A stretch of 13,907 bases of DNA. Origin: JBOGEB01 sp050743125. Its GTDB lineage: Bacteria > Actinomycetota > Nitriliruptoria > Euzebyales > Egibacteraceae. The stretch covers positions 1 through 13,907 of the forward strand of contig JBOGEB010000110.1 of NCBI GenBank assembly GCA_050743125.1. The letters are read 5' to 3'. Positions 1 through 7,971 of the stretch are shown one piece after another; position 1 is the stretch's first letter; each line of letters begins with the position of its first letter. Position numbers and translations under genes: made by a program. The notes below the pieces were generated by a model. The model was not told the origin of the DNA and did no database searches. It worked only from the letters and a program-made list of their open reading frames with translations.

Positions 1-1
1 C

Positions 2-106
2 GCCCAGTTCCCCGAGCCGTGGGCATCCCTCGACTGCGTCCACGAGCTCGACGACCGCCTCCGCGCTGCAGCTCGACAGCACGTGCGCCATGCCGACGCT
101 TGCTGA
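2..106 (+). CDS. C-terminal tail of an unidentified upstream gene (partial)
   Basis: The second forward frame is open from the window edge to a TGA at 104-106 and encodes about 34 residues ending HVRHADAC. Its composition (mixed acidic and basic residues, Trp, Leu) reads like a genuine protein end. It overlaps the next start codon (90) by 17 bp, as expected for translationally coupled genes. The frame used by the next gene is also open to the edge but gives a low-complexity Ser/Thr string, which is less protein-like. No family can be named from so short a tail. Confidence 0.45.
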   Translation, partial: AQFPEPWASLDCVHELDDRLRAAARQHVRHADAC

Positions 107-1301
107 CGTGCTGCCGATGGTGATCAACGACCCGAGCATCATCGAGCTGCTGCGGGGGACGCTGGACGCTGGCGCAGCGGGCGCGCTGTCGTGGCGCGAG
201 GACGCTGCATCCGCGATCGACAAGGCCGCGGCCATCCTGGCGGAACATCGAGCGCATCGACAGTTCGGCGAGGTGCTCCCTGGGCTGGCGACCGTTGGCG
301 GTGAGCCGATTACGTTCAACGCCTTTCCTGCCCGGGTGTACAACGCGCTCGCGCGGTCGGACGTGCGCACCTGGGGCGAGCTGGCACGAATGCGCCCTCT
401 GGACGTCCACGAGATACGCAACGTGGGCATCCACGCCGTTCATCTCGTCGCCACCGCAGCCGTGTGGCGGGTCCTCGACCTCGCGCAGGAGCTGACGGCG
501 TTCGGCCCGCTCACCGCCGCGGAGAGACCACAAACGGCACCGTTGTCAGAGGAAAGCACCGTCGTGGCCGGCTATCTCGCGGTGCCCATCCGGACCCTGG
601 CGGAGTGGGCCCTCCGCGAGCGCGACGCGACCCTGATGGGCGACATCCTCTGCCTGGCTCCAGACCTGGGATGGATCCCCGAGGAGCTGCGCGCGGCGTG
701 GGAGCAGGCCAGCGAACTCACCCTTGCGAGCCTGCTCAGCCTGCGCCGTCTATCCCCGCCGGCGGACCTGAGCGCGCGCCTGGTCACGTCGCTCGACGAG
801 CGTGACCAGCTAATCCTGCGCGAGCGCCTCCTCACCGACACGCCTACAACCCTGTCCAGCCTCGGCGATCAGCTCGGCATCTCGCGGGGGCGTGTTCAGC
901 AGCTGCAGTCACGCGTCGCCACCAGGCTGCGCTCCTCCATCCGGTCCGCACAGTTCGCGCCCCTGCGTTGGCGGGCCGAGGACCTCGCCGACATGATCGG
1001 CACGATGCTGCCCCTCGACAGCCCGGCGCTGGCCAACGGGCTGGCTTGGGCCACCCGCGATCTTCCCCAGGAGCTGAACGACCTGGGTGGGCGGCTGCTG
1101 CTGTGGCTGGCCGGACCGTACCGCAGCAAGGGCGCATGGCTGGTCCACGACCGCACCAACCCGTACACCATCCAGGTCGAGATCACCGAGCACCTCGACC
1201 CCCACGGGCTCATCGACCCCGACACCGCCCGTGCGCTCCTCAACGAGCACGGCGTCCGCCTCCACGCCCACAACGCCTGGCTCCAGGAGTTCTCCCGGTG
1301 A
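90..1301 (+). CDS. Regulator with RpoA-CTD-like and sigma-70 region-4-like domains
   Basis: A 403-residue probable DNA-binding regulator. Residues about 76-121 (FNAFPARVYNALARS, then TWGELARM and EIRNVGIHAV) follow the helix-hairpin-helix pattern of the RNA polymerase alpha C-terminal domain, where the family has AYNCLKR, T-GEL and IRNLG. Residues about 231-284 (LDERDQLILRERLL, then SLGDQLGISRGRVQQLQ) follow sigma-70 region 4, the -35-binding helix-turn-helix. No sigma region 2 is visible, so it should not act as a complete sigma factor. The last ~110 residues look like a further small helical domain. ATG 90 is used; no clear Shine-Dalgarno precedes it, and it overlaps the upstream gene, suggesting coupling. 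The domain calls rest on motif resemblance; the target promoters and role are unknown. Confidence 0.8.
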   Translation: MPTLADVLPMVINDPSIIELLRGTLDAGAAGALSWREDAASAIDKAAAILAEHRAHRQFGEVLPGLATVGGEPITFNAFPARVYNALARSDVRTWGELARMRPLDVHEIRNVGIHAVHLVATAAVWRVLDLAQELTAFGPLTAAERPQTAPLSEESTVVAGYLAVPIRTLAEWALRERDATLMGDILCLAPDLGWIPEELRAAWEQASELTLASLLSLRRLSPPADLSARLVTSLDERDQLILRERLLTDTPTTLSSLGDQLGISRGRVQQLQSRVATRLRSSIRSAQFAPLRWRAEDLADMIGTMLPLDSPALANGLAWATRDLPQELNDLGGRLLLWLAGPYRSKGAWLVHDRTNPYTIQVEITEHLDPHGLIDPDTARALLNEHGVRLHAHNAWLQEFSR

Positions 1302-1395
1302 CCCGCTTCGAGCCCGTTGGGAACGACTCCAGGAGCCGGATTGGCTGGCTGGATACGCTGTCCTCTCCGTACGGGAGGAACGGGAGGCGGCCATT

Positions 1396-1677
1396 GTGGG
1401 AGCAGGCGGCTGGGATGCCCGGCTGGTGCGGGCGCTGCGCACGGCGCTGCGGATGAGCCAGGAGAACTTCGGCCAGCACCTGGGGTTCGCGGGCCGCACG
1501 ATCCGAGCATGGGAGGCCGGCACGAGGATCTCGTCCGACAGCCAGCAGATGCTCGACGTAGCGCTGGCCCGGGCAGACCGCGAGGCCAAGATGCGATTCG
1601 ACATGCTCGCCGATGGCAAGAGGCGTGGTGGTCTCAGATCTGGTGCTTCATGGACCAGGGAGCCTTCCGAGCCGTGA
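1396..1677 (+). CDS. XRE-family helix-turn-helix protein
   Basis: A 93-residue protein whose residues about 10-50 form a Cro/C1-type helix-turn-helix: LRTALRMSQENFGQHLG, then the recognition-helix pattern GRTIRAWEAGTR. GTG 1396 is chosen because GGGAGG lies 8 nt upstream; the frame is open further upstream but offers no other good start. The following ALARADREAKMRFDML resembles the linker after the HTH in actinobacterial XRE regulators that continue into TPR repeats. Such proteins are usually several times longer, and TPR-like remnants follow in other frames at 1771-2345. This may therefore be the surviving N-terminus of a broken longer regulator rather than a complete small one. Confidence 0.65.
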   Translation: MGAGGWDARLVRALRTALRMSQENFGQHLGFAGRTIRAWEAGTRISSDSQQMLDVALARADREAKMRFDMLADGKRRGGLRSGASWTREPSEP

Positions 1678-1774
1678 TCAGGCGCTCAAGGCCATTCTTG
1701 CCGCCGGGCTGGTCTTGGACGCGCTGCACGCCCGCACCGGCAGGCTCGTAGCGCCTCGCGCGCGACGCCGGTGA
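1625..1774 (+). CDS. Small hypothetical ORF overlapping the XRE gene end
   Basis: A 49-residue frame starting at a GTG doublet (1625/1628) and reading on past the XRE stop. It contains a protein-like stretch, LPSRDQALKAILAAGLVLDA, then an Arg-rich end and a TGA at 1772-1774. It overlaps the XRE gene by 53 bp and has only a weak purine-rich stretch upstream. It may be a coupled small gene. Alternatively it may be the frameshifted continuation of the XRE regulator, since the next TPR-like frame starts at GTG 1771, overlapping this stop. No family is recognised. Confidence 0.25.
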   Translation: MVVSDLVLHGPGSLPSRDQALKAILAAGLVLDALHARTGRLVAPRARRR

Positions 1775-2345
1775 CCGGGCTGTGCGGTCCCCTCATGTTG
1801 GGTTCGAGGGGCTTGACGATCCCCGACGGCCGTCAGCGCGGTGACACAGCGACCGCGCTGGAGCTGCTCGCTCGGGCTGACGCGCTGGTCTTGCCGGCGG
1901 CGTTGCCCTGAGCATGCGGCGACCGCCATGCGCGGTGGATGAAGGCGATCTCGACGAGCCTCCCGGGCGGGTTCGCCGGCGGGTTCGGTGCCGCCAGGGG
2001 TGTCGTGCGCACGTTTGCCGGCGTGCAGGGCGGTGCCGCATATTCTTCGATCACTCCGCAAGGCCGAGGCCACGCTCCGCCAGATCTGCGCGCCGTTAAC
2101 CCGTCACACGTTTCATACGTCGCCGTGTTGCTCGCCGACCTCGCGCACGCCTACGCGCTGCAACGCGAGCCCGAGCAGGCGTGCAGATCCGCCTGCGCTG
2201 CCTCGGCGTCGTGGGCACGGCCGGGCCGGCGTTGGCCGTACGTCGCCCGTCTGACCCCATCGCTCCCGTCGTGCCACCGCTCCACCCACGGCAGGCCGTC
2301 AGCGTGCGGCGCTCCTCGCGGTCACGTGGAAGCCGTCCGCGACCT
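1771..2345 (+). pseudogene. Decayed TPR-type regulator C-terminus
   Basis: This 575-bp stretch has no intact gene but contains pieces typical of the TPR half of actinobacterial regulators, scattered over frames. At 1771-1911 one frame reads RGDTATALELLARADAL and then stops. At about 2050-2110 another reads LRSLRKAEATLRQI. At about 2101-2210 a third reads VSYVAVLLADLAHAYALQRE followed by PEQAC, a classic TPR helix pair. Around 2185-2250 GTAGPALAVRR resembles the closing helix of the same family. At least two frameshifts and one stop separate them. With the XRE domain at 1396-1677 they would rebuild one XRE-TPR regulator. Recognition is by eye from family style, so the exact limits are uncertain. 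Confidence 0.5.
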
Positions 2346-3564
2346 CGGCGGCCAGGCGCAGGTAGGCGTCGCGTGTAGCCTCCCTCAGCTGGCCGAGCTC
2401 GCTCTGCGCCCCGGCTTCCAAGTGGGGGTCGCAGGGCACCGTCACCGTCGCGCGGCACCGCTGCCGGAAGTGCTCTTCGACCCGGTCGACGCGGACGAGC
2501 GTCCGCTCGCGGTGCTGGTTCAGCACCGCGACCGCGCCACGGACCAACGCCTGGTACCCGTTCTGGTCCAGCCAGTCGAGGGTGAGGCTGGCTGCGCGGG
2601 CGCCGTCGAGGCTGGGCATGGTCACGAGGACGATCTGATCGGCCATCCGCAGGATCCCCTGCGTCGCGCTGTCGAGGATCCCCGTGCCGGTGTCGAGCAG
2701 GATCAGGTTGTAGTGCTGGTCCATCAGGCGAACCGCGCTCGCCAGCTTGCCCTTCCCAATCGCCTGGGTGATCCGGGCGTCGTCGTCGGAGGCGACGACC
2801 TCCAGCCGGCTCGACGCCTGGCTCGTATAGCCGCGGATGTCCGCGTACCGCCGGATGGCAGACGCGTCGTTCAGCAGATTTGTGATGGTGGCTCCGTGCT
2901 CTCGCCGGACCCGGTAGCCGAGACTGCCGGCGTCCGGGTTGCCGTCGAGCGCGATGACCCGGTCACCCCGCCACGTGGCGAACGTGTGCCCGAGCATGAG
3001 CGTCGTCGTGGTCTTGCCCACGCCGCCTTTCCGGGAGATCACCGCGATATGGCGTGACCCTTTGATTGGGGTCCGGACACGGGCGACCAGCTCAGCGTGG
3101 GCCAGCTCACGGGCGCTCGGGCCCGGGTTCAGGCGCCCCCCGGACGTTTGGTAGACCACGCGCTGCCAGCCCTGCTCGGGCACTCGCGCCTTCGGCACGA
3201 GCATGGTGTCGGACGAGAAGACGGTCGCATCCAGCCCTGGCGCGTCCGGGGCGGTCTCCCAGGCGGCGTACGGGGAGAGCGTGGTGGCCGTGGCAACCGG
3301 CGCAGGCGCGCACCTCGCCTCGCCGCGGACGGCGTCGGCCGGCCGGACCGACGCGCCGTGTGCACCTGGTGCGTTTCCGCCGATTCCCTCACGAGCCCCC
3401 AGGGCAAGCGAGGATCGGATGCGCGTGTACGCGTCGTCGGCCGCGCCGTTGACGCCGTGGACGTCCCACGGGAGGGCGGGAACGTCCAGGTCCGCGCTCC
3501 CGTGGGACTCGATCCCGTCGCATTGCTCAGCGTGCTCGCTCCTGGTTTTCGTTCGCTGGCTCAT
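2299..3564 (-). CDS. EspI-like MinD/ParA-family ATPase
   Basis: A 421-residue P-loop ATPase with a long disordered N-terminus. A deviant Walker A, KGGVGKTT, sits at about residues 179-186, followed by LDGNPD (about 206-211) and LILLDTGTGILD, the expected MinD/ParA order. Just before the ATPase, WQRVVYQTSGGRLNPGPS matches the conserved lead-in (W-x-x-x-Y-x-x-x-G-G-R-x-N-x-G-P-S) of actinobacterial EspI-type proteins. ATG 3564 is preferred over the longer frame from 3672 because AGGGAG lies 5 nt upstream. EspI belongs to ESX/type VII secretion loci, but no ESX gene is visible here, so it may serve another partitioning or positioning task. The family call is firm; the pathway is not. Confidence 0.82.
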   Translation of the reverse strand: MSQRTKTRSEHAEQCDGIESHGSADLDVPALPWDVHGVNGAADDAYTRIRSSLALGAREGIGGNAPGAHGASVRPADAVRGEARCAPAPVATATTLSPYAAWETAPDAPGLDATVFSSDTMLVPKARVPEQGWQRVVYQTSGGRLNPGPSARELAHAELVARVRTPIKGSRHIAVISRKGGVGKTTTTLMLGHTFATWRGDRVIALDGNPDAGSLGYRVRREHGATITNLLNDASAIRRYADIRGYTSQASSRLEVVASDDDARITQAIGKGKLASAVRLMDQHYNLILLDTGTGILDSATQGILRMADQIVLVTMPSLDGARAASLTLDWLDQNGYQALVRGAVAVLNQHRERTLVRVDRVEEHFRQRCRATVTVPCDPHLEAGAQSELGQLREATRDAYLRLAAEVADGFHVTARSAAR

Positions 3565-3752
3565 CGCAGCTCCCTGGCCGATCGGCACACGTCCCGCACG
3601 AGCCGGGTACGGTAGGCGAATCAGGGATGGATGAGATGCATCGTTTGCCCGTTTCATCATCACAGGGACCACGTTAGGCTCATTGGTTTACTCTAGCCTC
3701 ACCTGCACCTCCCACGAGCGTCCCTTTACTCCTGGGGCTACGTGCGCTCAGT

Positions 3753-3799
3753 ACGCATGCGGTCACACGGCAGCGCGCTCCCCGCATGACCGCATGCGT
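3753..3799. repeat. Perfect 13-bp inverted repeat downstream of korB
   Basis: ACGCATGCGGTCA at 3753-3765 is exactly inverted at 3787-3799 around a 21-nt spacer. Each arm contains the 8-bp palindrome CGCATGCG, and the spacer holds the palindrome AGCGCGCT (3772-3779). The element starts 9 nt beyond the korB stop on the minus strand and lies about 190 bp upstream of the EspI-like gene on that strand. It could act as an RNA stem-loop after korB, although no U-tract follows, or as a paired operator for the EspI-like gene. The rest of 3565-3808 holds no gene; a looser pair of AGGCT/AGCCT arms occurs near 3677-3700. Confidence 0.6.
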
Positions 3800-3808
3800 G
3801 CCGGACCG

Positions 3809-4810
3809 CTAGGCGATCTCCCAGGTGTCGGTGCCGGCCAGGAGGGCGGCGAGGTCGCCGGGGCCGCGGCGGGCGGTCGCGTCGTCGATCTGGCGCTGCA
3901 GCTCGTGGCCGTACACCAGGCGGTGGACCTGACGGAACAGGCCGATCGGCGTCGGGCTCGTGGGCCCGTGCGCGAGGCGGGCGAGCATGGACGCGAGCGA
4001 CGGGTCCTCGCGGTGCGCGTCGTGGACGAGCAGCCGGTCCTCGCCGACCTCGTCGATCTCGACGATCTCCAGGTGGGCGCCCTCGCAGAGCGCGACCCCC
4101 TTCTCGAGATCAGCACCGAAGCGGATCGGCTGACCGTGCTCAAGGCGGATCTGGTTCGCCTTGCCGTCGCCCCTCAACGCGTCGAACGCGCCGTCGTTGA
4201 AGATGTTGCAGTTCTGGTAGACCTCGATGAAGGCCGAGCCCTCGTGGCGGGCGGCCAGCTCGATGATCCCGGCCAGATGCGCGCGCTCGGTGTCGATCGA
4301 GCGGGCCACAAACGTCGCCTCGGCGCCCAGCGCGAGGGCGACCGGATTGAACGGGTGGTCGAGCGAGCCGAACGGGGTCGACTTCGTGACCTTCCCGAGC
4401 TCTGACGTCGGCGAGTATTGGCCCTTCGTCAGCCCGTAAATCTGGTTGTTGAACAGGATGATCGTGAGGTTCTCGTTGCGGCGCAGCGCGTGGATGAGGT
4501 GGTTCCCGCCGATCGACAGGCCGTCGCCGTCACCAGTGACGACGAACACCTTGAGGTCCGGGCGGGTCGACGCGATCCCGGTCGCGATCGCCGGCGCGCG
4601 GCCGTGGATCGAGTGAAACCCGTACGTGTTCATGTAGTAGGGGAACCGGCTGGAACAGCCGATCCCGGAGACGAACACGATGCGCTCACGGGGGACGCCC
4701 AGGTCGGGCATGAGGCTCTGGACGTTGGCGAGGATCGCGTAGTCCCCGCATCCGGGGCACCAACGCACCTCTTGGTCGCTCGCGAAGTCCTTCTTCGTCA
4801 GGGCCTTCAT
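3809..4810 (-). CDS. korB: 2-oxoacid:ferredoxin oxidoreductase subunit beta (KorB)
   Basis: A 333-residue TPP- and 4Fe-4S-binding subunit of the enzyme that oxidatively decarboxylates 2-oxoglutarate (or another 2-oxoacid) to the acyl-CoA with ferredoxin as acceptor, in the cytoplasm. Probable cluster ligands are C18 and C21 (WCPGCGDY), C52 (GIGCSSRFPYY) and C201 (YQNCNIFND). The TPP motif GDGDGLSIGGNH is at 93-104. Length and motifs match the two-subunit type of actinobacteria and Sulfolobus. ATG 4810 is set by alignment with the conserved N-terminus and by its ATGA overlap with the korA stop (4807-4809); the open frame upstream is the korA shadow. Substrate preference for 2-oxoglutarate is inferred from the family. 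Confidence 0.95.
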   Translation of the reverse strand: MKALTKKDFASDQEVRWCPGCGDYAILANVQSLMPDLGVPRERIVFVSGIGCSSRFPYYMNTYGFHSIHGRAPAIATGIASTRPDLKVFVVTGDGDGLSIGGNHLIHALRRNENLTIILFNNQIYGLTKGQYSPTSELGKVTKSTPFGSLDHPFNPVALALGAEATFVARSIDTERAHLAGIIELAARHEGSAFIEVYQNCNIFNDGAFDALRGDGKANQIRLEHGQPIRFGADLEKGVALCEGAHLEIVEIDEVGEDRLLVHDAHREDPSLASMLARLAHGPTSPTPIGLFRQVHRLVYGHELQRQIDDATARRGPGDLAALLAGTDTWEIA

Positions 4811-6684
4811 CGGCGCGCCTCCACGTCGAGGACGTGCTCGGTGATCGCGCGATCCAGCTCCTCCGAGGTGAACGGCAGCCCGGTCACGCGGTTGTAGCCA
4901 CGCGCGTCGACCAGAAATGCGGCGCGCAGGAGCAGCCTGAGCTGCCCCAGGTTCATCTCGGGGACGAGCACGCGGTCGAACTGGCGCAGGACCTCGCCCG
5001 CGTTCGACGGGAGCGGGTTGAGGTGCCGCAGGTGTGCCCGGGCGACCTCCAGGCCCCGCCGGCGGACTCGGCGGACGGCAGCGCGGATCGGCCCGTAGGT
5101 CGATCCCCACCCGATGACCAGTAACCGTGGGCGCCCGCCGCCACCTTCCCCCCAGTCCACCTCAAGCTCCGGGATGTCGTGGGCGATGCCCGCGACCTTC
5201 GCGGCCCGCAGCTCGGTCATCCGGTGGTGGTTGTCCGGGTCGTAGGAGATGGCGCCGGTCCCGTCGGCTTTCTCCAGCCCACCGATGCGGTGCTCCAGCC
5301 CTGGGGTGCCCGGGATCGCCCACGGCCTGGCCAGGGTGACGTCGTCACGGAGGAACGGCCAGAACTCGCCGTCGTGGTTGGACTCGCGCTGGAACCGCAC
5401 GAGCTTTGACAGGTCGGGCAGCGCGTCGATCTCCGGCAGCCGCCACGGCTCGGCGCCGTTCGCGAGGTAGCCGTCCGAGAGCAGCATGACCGGGGTGCGG
5501 TACTTGACGGCGATCCGTGTGGCCTCGATCGCCGCGTCGAAGCAGTCGGACGCGGTCGCCGGCGCGATGACCGGGATCGACGCGTCGCCGTTGCGTCCGA
5601 ACATCGCCTGGAGCAGGTCGGACTGCTCGGTCTTGGTCGGCAGGCCGGTCGAGGGGCCGCCGCGCTGAATGTCGATGACGACCAGAGGCAGCTCGACGGC
5701 CAGCGCGAGGCCGATCGCCTCGCTCTTGAGCGCGAGCCCCGGCCCTGACGTCGTGGTCACTCCAAGGCTGCCGGCGAAGGACGCGCCGAGCGCCGCGCAG
5801 ATGCCGGCGATCTCGTCCTCGGCCTGCATCGTGCGGATGCCGAACTGCTTGTGCCGGGACAGCTCGTGGAGGATGTCCGACGCGGGCGTGATCGGGTAGC
5901 TGCCGAGGAACAGCGGCAGCCCCGACCGCTGCGACGCGGCGATCAACCCGTAGGCGAGCGCGAGGTTGCCCGTGATCTGCCGGTACCGGCCGGACGGCAG
6001 GTGCGCCGGTGACACCTCGTAGGTGTGCGCGAAGACCTCGGTCGTCTCGCCGAACGCCCAGCCCGCCTTGAACGCTGCGACGTTCGCCTCGGCGATCCCC
6101 GGCCGGCTCGCAAACCTCTTCCGCAGCCAGGAGATCGTCGACTCGGTGGGCCGCGAGTACATGAAGGACATCAGGCCCAGCGCGAACATGTTCTTCGCGC
6201 GCTGCTTGTCCTTCGAGGGCAGGTCGTGCTCGGAGAGGGCGCCGACGGTCATCGTGGTGATGGGGACCTTGAAGACCTGGTAGTGGTCGAGACTGGAGTC
6301 CTCGAGCGGGTTGCGCTGGTACTGCGCCTTGCGGAGGTTGCCGGTGGTGAACGCGTCGATGTTCACGACCAGGATCCCGCCCGGTGAGAGATCGTCGATG
6401 TTCGTCTTCAGCGCGGCCGGGTTCATCGCCACGAGCACGTCCGGGGCGTCGCCCGGCGTGAGGATGTCGTGGTCGGCGAAGTGCAGCTGGAAGCCTGACA
6501 CGCCCGGGAGCGATCCCGCAGGCGCGCGGATCTCGGCGGGAAAGTCCGGCAGCGTCGCGATGTCGTTGCCGATCCTCACCGTCGCCGAGGTGAAGCGGTC
6601 GCCCGTCAGCTGCATCCCGTCACCAGAGTCACCCGCAAAGCGAATCGTGACGTGATCCAGCTTCCGCACGGTCTTGATCGCCAT
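4807..6684 (-). CDS. korA: 2-oxoacid:ferredoxin oxidoreductase subunit alpha (KorA)
   Basis: A 625-residue subunit in which the gamma domain is fused N-terminally to the alpha domain, the layout usual in two-subunit enzymes. Residues 12-31 carry the gamma-domain signature RFAGDSGDGMQLTG. The alpha part begins near residue 240 with LALAYGLIAASQ and includes FLGSYPITPASDILHEL and TTSGPGLALKSE, followed by GGPSTGLPTKTEQSDL. The last ~80 residues form the C-terminal domain. There is no separate ferredoxin domain. ATG 6684 has AGGAG 5 nt upstream. korB follows with a 4-bp ATGA overlap, so the two are co-translated. The 57-bp gap to the divergent cysteine desulfurase must hold both promoters. Confidence 0.95.
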   Translation of the reverse strand: MAIKTVRKLDHVTIRFAGDSGDGMQLTGDRFTSATVRIGNDIATLPDFPAEIRAPAGSLPGVSGFQLHFADHDILTPGDAPDVLVAMNPAALKTNIDDLSPGGILVVNIDAFTTGNLRKAQYQRNPLEDSSLDHYQVFKVPITTMTVGALSEHDLPSKDKQRAKNMFALGLMSFMYSRPTESTISWLRKRFASRPGIAEANVAAFKAGWAFGETTEVFAHTYEVSPAHLPSGRYRQITGNLALAYGLIAASQRSGLPLFLGSYPITPASDILHELSRHKQFGIRTMQAEDEIAGICAALGASFAGSLGVTTTSGPGLALKSEAIGLALAVELPLVVIDIQRGGPSTGLPTKTEQSDLLQAMFGRNGDASIPVIAPATASDCFDAAIEATRIAVKYRTPVMLLSDGYLANGAEPWRLPEIDALPDLSKLVRFQRESNHDGEFWPFLRDDVTLARPWAIPGTPGLEHRIGGLEKADGTGAISYDPDNHHRMTELRAAKVAGIAHDIPELEVDWGEGGGGRPRLLVIGWGSTYGPIRAAVRRVRRRGLEVARAHLRHLNPLPSNAGEVLRQFDRVLVPEMNLGQLRLLLRAAFLVDARGYNRVTGLPFTSEELDRAITEHVLDVEARR

Positions 6685-6741
6685 GAGCACTCCTGCCTCG
6701 TCTCTCCGTTGAGCGGGCACCGCTGCGTGATACTGGCCGCG

Positions 6742-7890
6742 ATGCCTCGAGTGTATCTGGACCACGCCTCAGCGGCCCCGTGGCACCCCGCCGCGCAGCG
6801 CGCGCACGCGCAGGCCGCCACCGAATCCTTCGCGGATCCGTTTCGCAGGCACCACGAGGGTCGTAGTGCCCGTGACCTGCTGGAACGTGCCCGGGTGGCG
6901 GTGGCCCAGGCGCTGGGCGCAGGGGCTGACCGGTGCGTCTTCACGTCCGGGGGAACCGAGGCGGTCCATCTGGCCGTGCGCGGCGCCGCCCGCGCGAACC
7001 GGACGAGGCCCGCGCGGATCATCTCTGCCGCGGTCGAGCATTCCGCCGTGCTCGCCGCCGCAGACGAGTCCGGGTGCGAGCACGTCCGGGTGCCAGTCGA
7101 CGCTCGTGGGCGGGTGGACCTCGACGCGCTCAAGGCCGCGCTCACCGGCGGCGCGCTGCTCGTCAACCTCCAGCACGCGAACCACGAGGTCGGCACCGTC
7201 CAGCCCGTCGCCGACGCCGCCGGGCTCTGCCGCGAGGCCGACGCGCTGCTCCACGTCGATGCCTGCCAGACCGTCGGGCGCCTTGAGGTCGCACTCGACA
7301 CGTTGGGGGCGGATTTCCTGTCCTGGTCGGCGGCGAAGTTCGGCGGCGGACGGGGCTGTGGGGGCCTGGCCTGGTCACCACGGGCTCGGTTCGCGCCCCT
7401 GCTGACCGGCGACGAGCGCGAGCGCCGCCGCCGCGCGGGCCTCGAGGACTTGCCGGGCGTGGCCGCGGCAGCCGAGACGCTTCTGCAGCTCGCGCCGGCC
7501 GCTCTCGAAGGCCCCGCCGCCGTGGCTGCCGCGCGCTGCGACGCGCTGCGGCGGTGGCTGCGCGAGCAGCTCGCGGACGCGGTCGACGACCTGGAGGTTC
7601 ACGGTCCCGACGACGGGACGCTCCCTCACGTCGTCGCCGTCTCCGCCCTCTACGTCGAGGGCCAGACCCTTGTCGACGAGCTCGACCGCGCGGGCTTCGC
7701 CGTCCATTCCGGCTCCTCCTGCGCCACGACCTCCGGCGAGCCCTCCCACGTGCTCGTCGCGATGCGCGCTCTGACCCACGGCCACGTCCGCGTCTCGTTC
7801 GGCCCTGACCTGACCACCGCCGACCTCGCCGCCTTCGTTCAGGCCCTCACCGACGCCGTCACCCGCCTCCGCGCCCACGTAGCCAGATGA
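6742..7890 (+). CDS. Cysteine desulfurase, NifS/IscS family
   Basis: A 382-residue PLP enzyme that takes sulfur from cysteine as a persulfide for Fe-S assembly and other sulfur carriers. Visible motifs are YLDHASAAPWHP (5-16), FTSGGTEAVHLA (67-78), VEHSAVL with H100, NLQHANHEVGTVQP (142-155), HVDACQTVGR with D173, the PLP lysine K199 in SWSAAKFGGGRGCG, RRAGLEDLPG, and the sulfur-accepting loop SGSSCATTSGEPSHVL with C327. Most family members have His just before the PLP lysine (SGHK); here it is Ala. No Shine-Dalgarno precedes ATG 6742; a GTG at 6727 is an alternative. Nearby tusA, iscA-like and nadA genes fit a sulfur-delivery role. Confidence 0.92.
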   Translation: MPRVYLDHASAAPWHPAAQRAHAQAATESFADPFRRHHEGRSARDLLERARVAVAQALGAGADRCVFTSGGTEAVHLAVRGAARANRTRPARIISAAVEHSAVLAAADESGCEHVRVPVDARGRVDLDALKAALTGGALLVNLQHANHEVGTVQPVADAAGLCREADALLHVDACQTVGRLEVALDTLGADFLSWSAAKFGGGRGCGGLAWSPRARFAPLLTGDERERRRRAGLEDLPGVAAAAETLLQLAPAALEGPAAVAAARCDALRRWLREQLADAVDDLEVHGPDDGTLPHVVAVSALYVEGQTLVDELDRAGFAVHSGSSCATTSGEPSHVLVAMRALTHGHVRVSFGPDLTTADLAAFVQALTDAVTRLRAHVAR

Positions 7891-7971
7891 TCGCCGCCGC
7901 GCGTCGTACGGTAGATCTTGTCAACCCTGTCCGCGAGTGACGCCCGTCTACAAGGTAACGCTGGAGGGCCA

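Noticed and set aside
1298..1456. GTG 1298 overlapping the stop of the alpha-CTD/sigma4 gene as a coupled start
   Set aside because: It opens a 52-codon frame that is not the XRE frame and shows no protein-like pattern; GTG 1396 with GGGAGG upstream is the better start for the XRE gene.
896..1619. Two long minus-strand frames of over 200 codons
   Set aside because: Both are shadows of the regulator and XRE genes; compositions are Arg/Ser/Ala-rich without motifs.
1678..2073. 131-codon minus-strand frame
   Set aside because: Arg/Ala/Pro-rich reading with no motif, overlapping the decayed TPR remnants of the other strand.
1939..3057. 372-codon open frame on the plus strand
   Set aside because: Most of it runs antisense to the EspI-like ATPase and has no recognisable domain there; only the TPR-like piece near 2101-2210 is meaningful, and it is recorded as a pseudogene.
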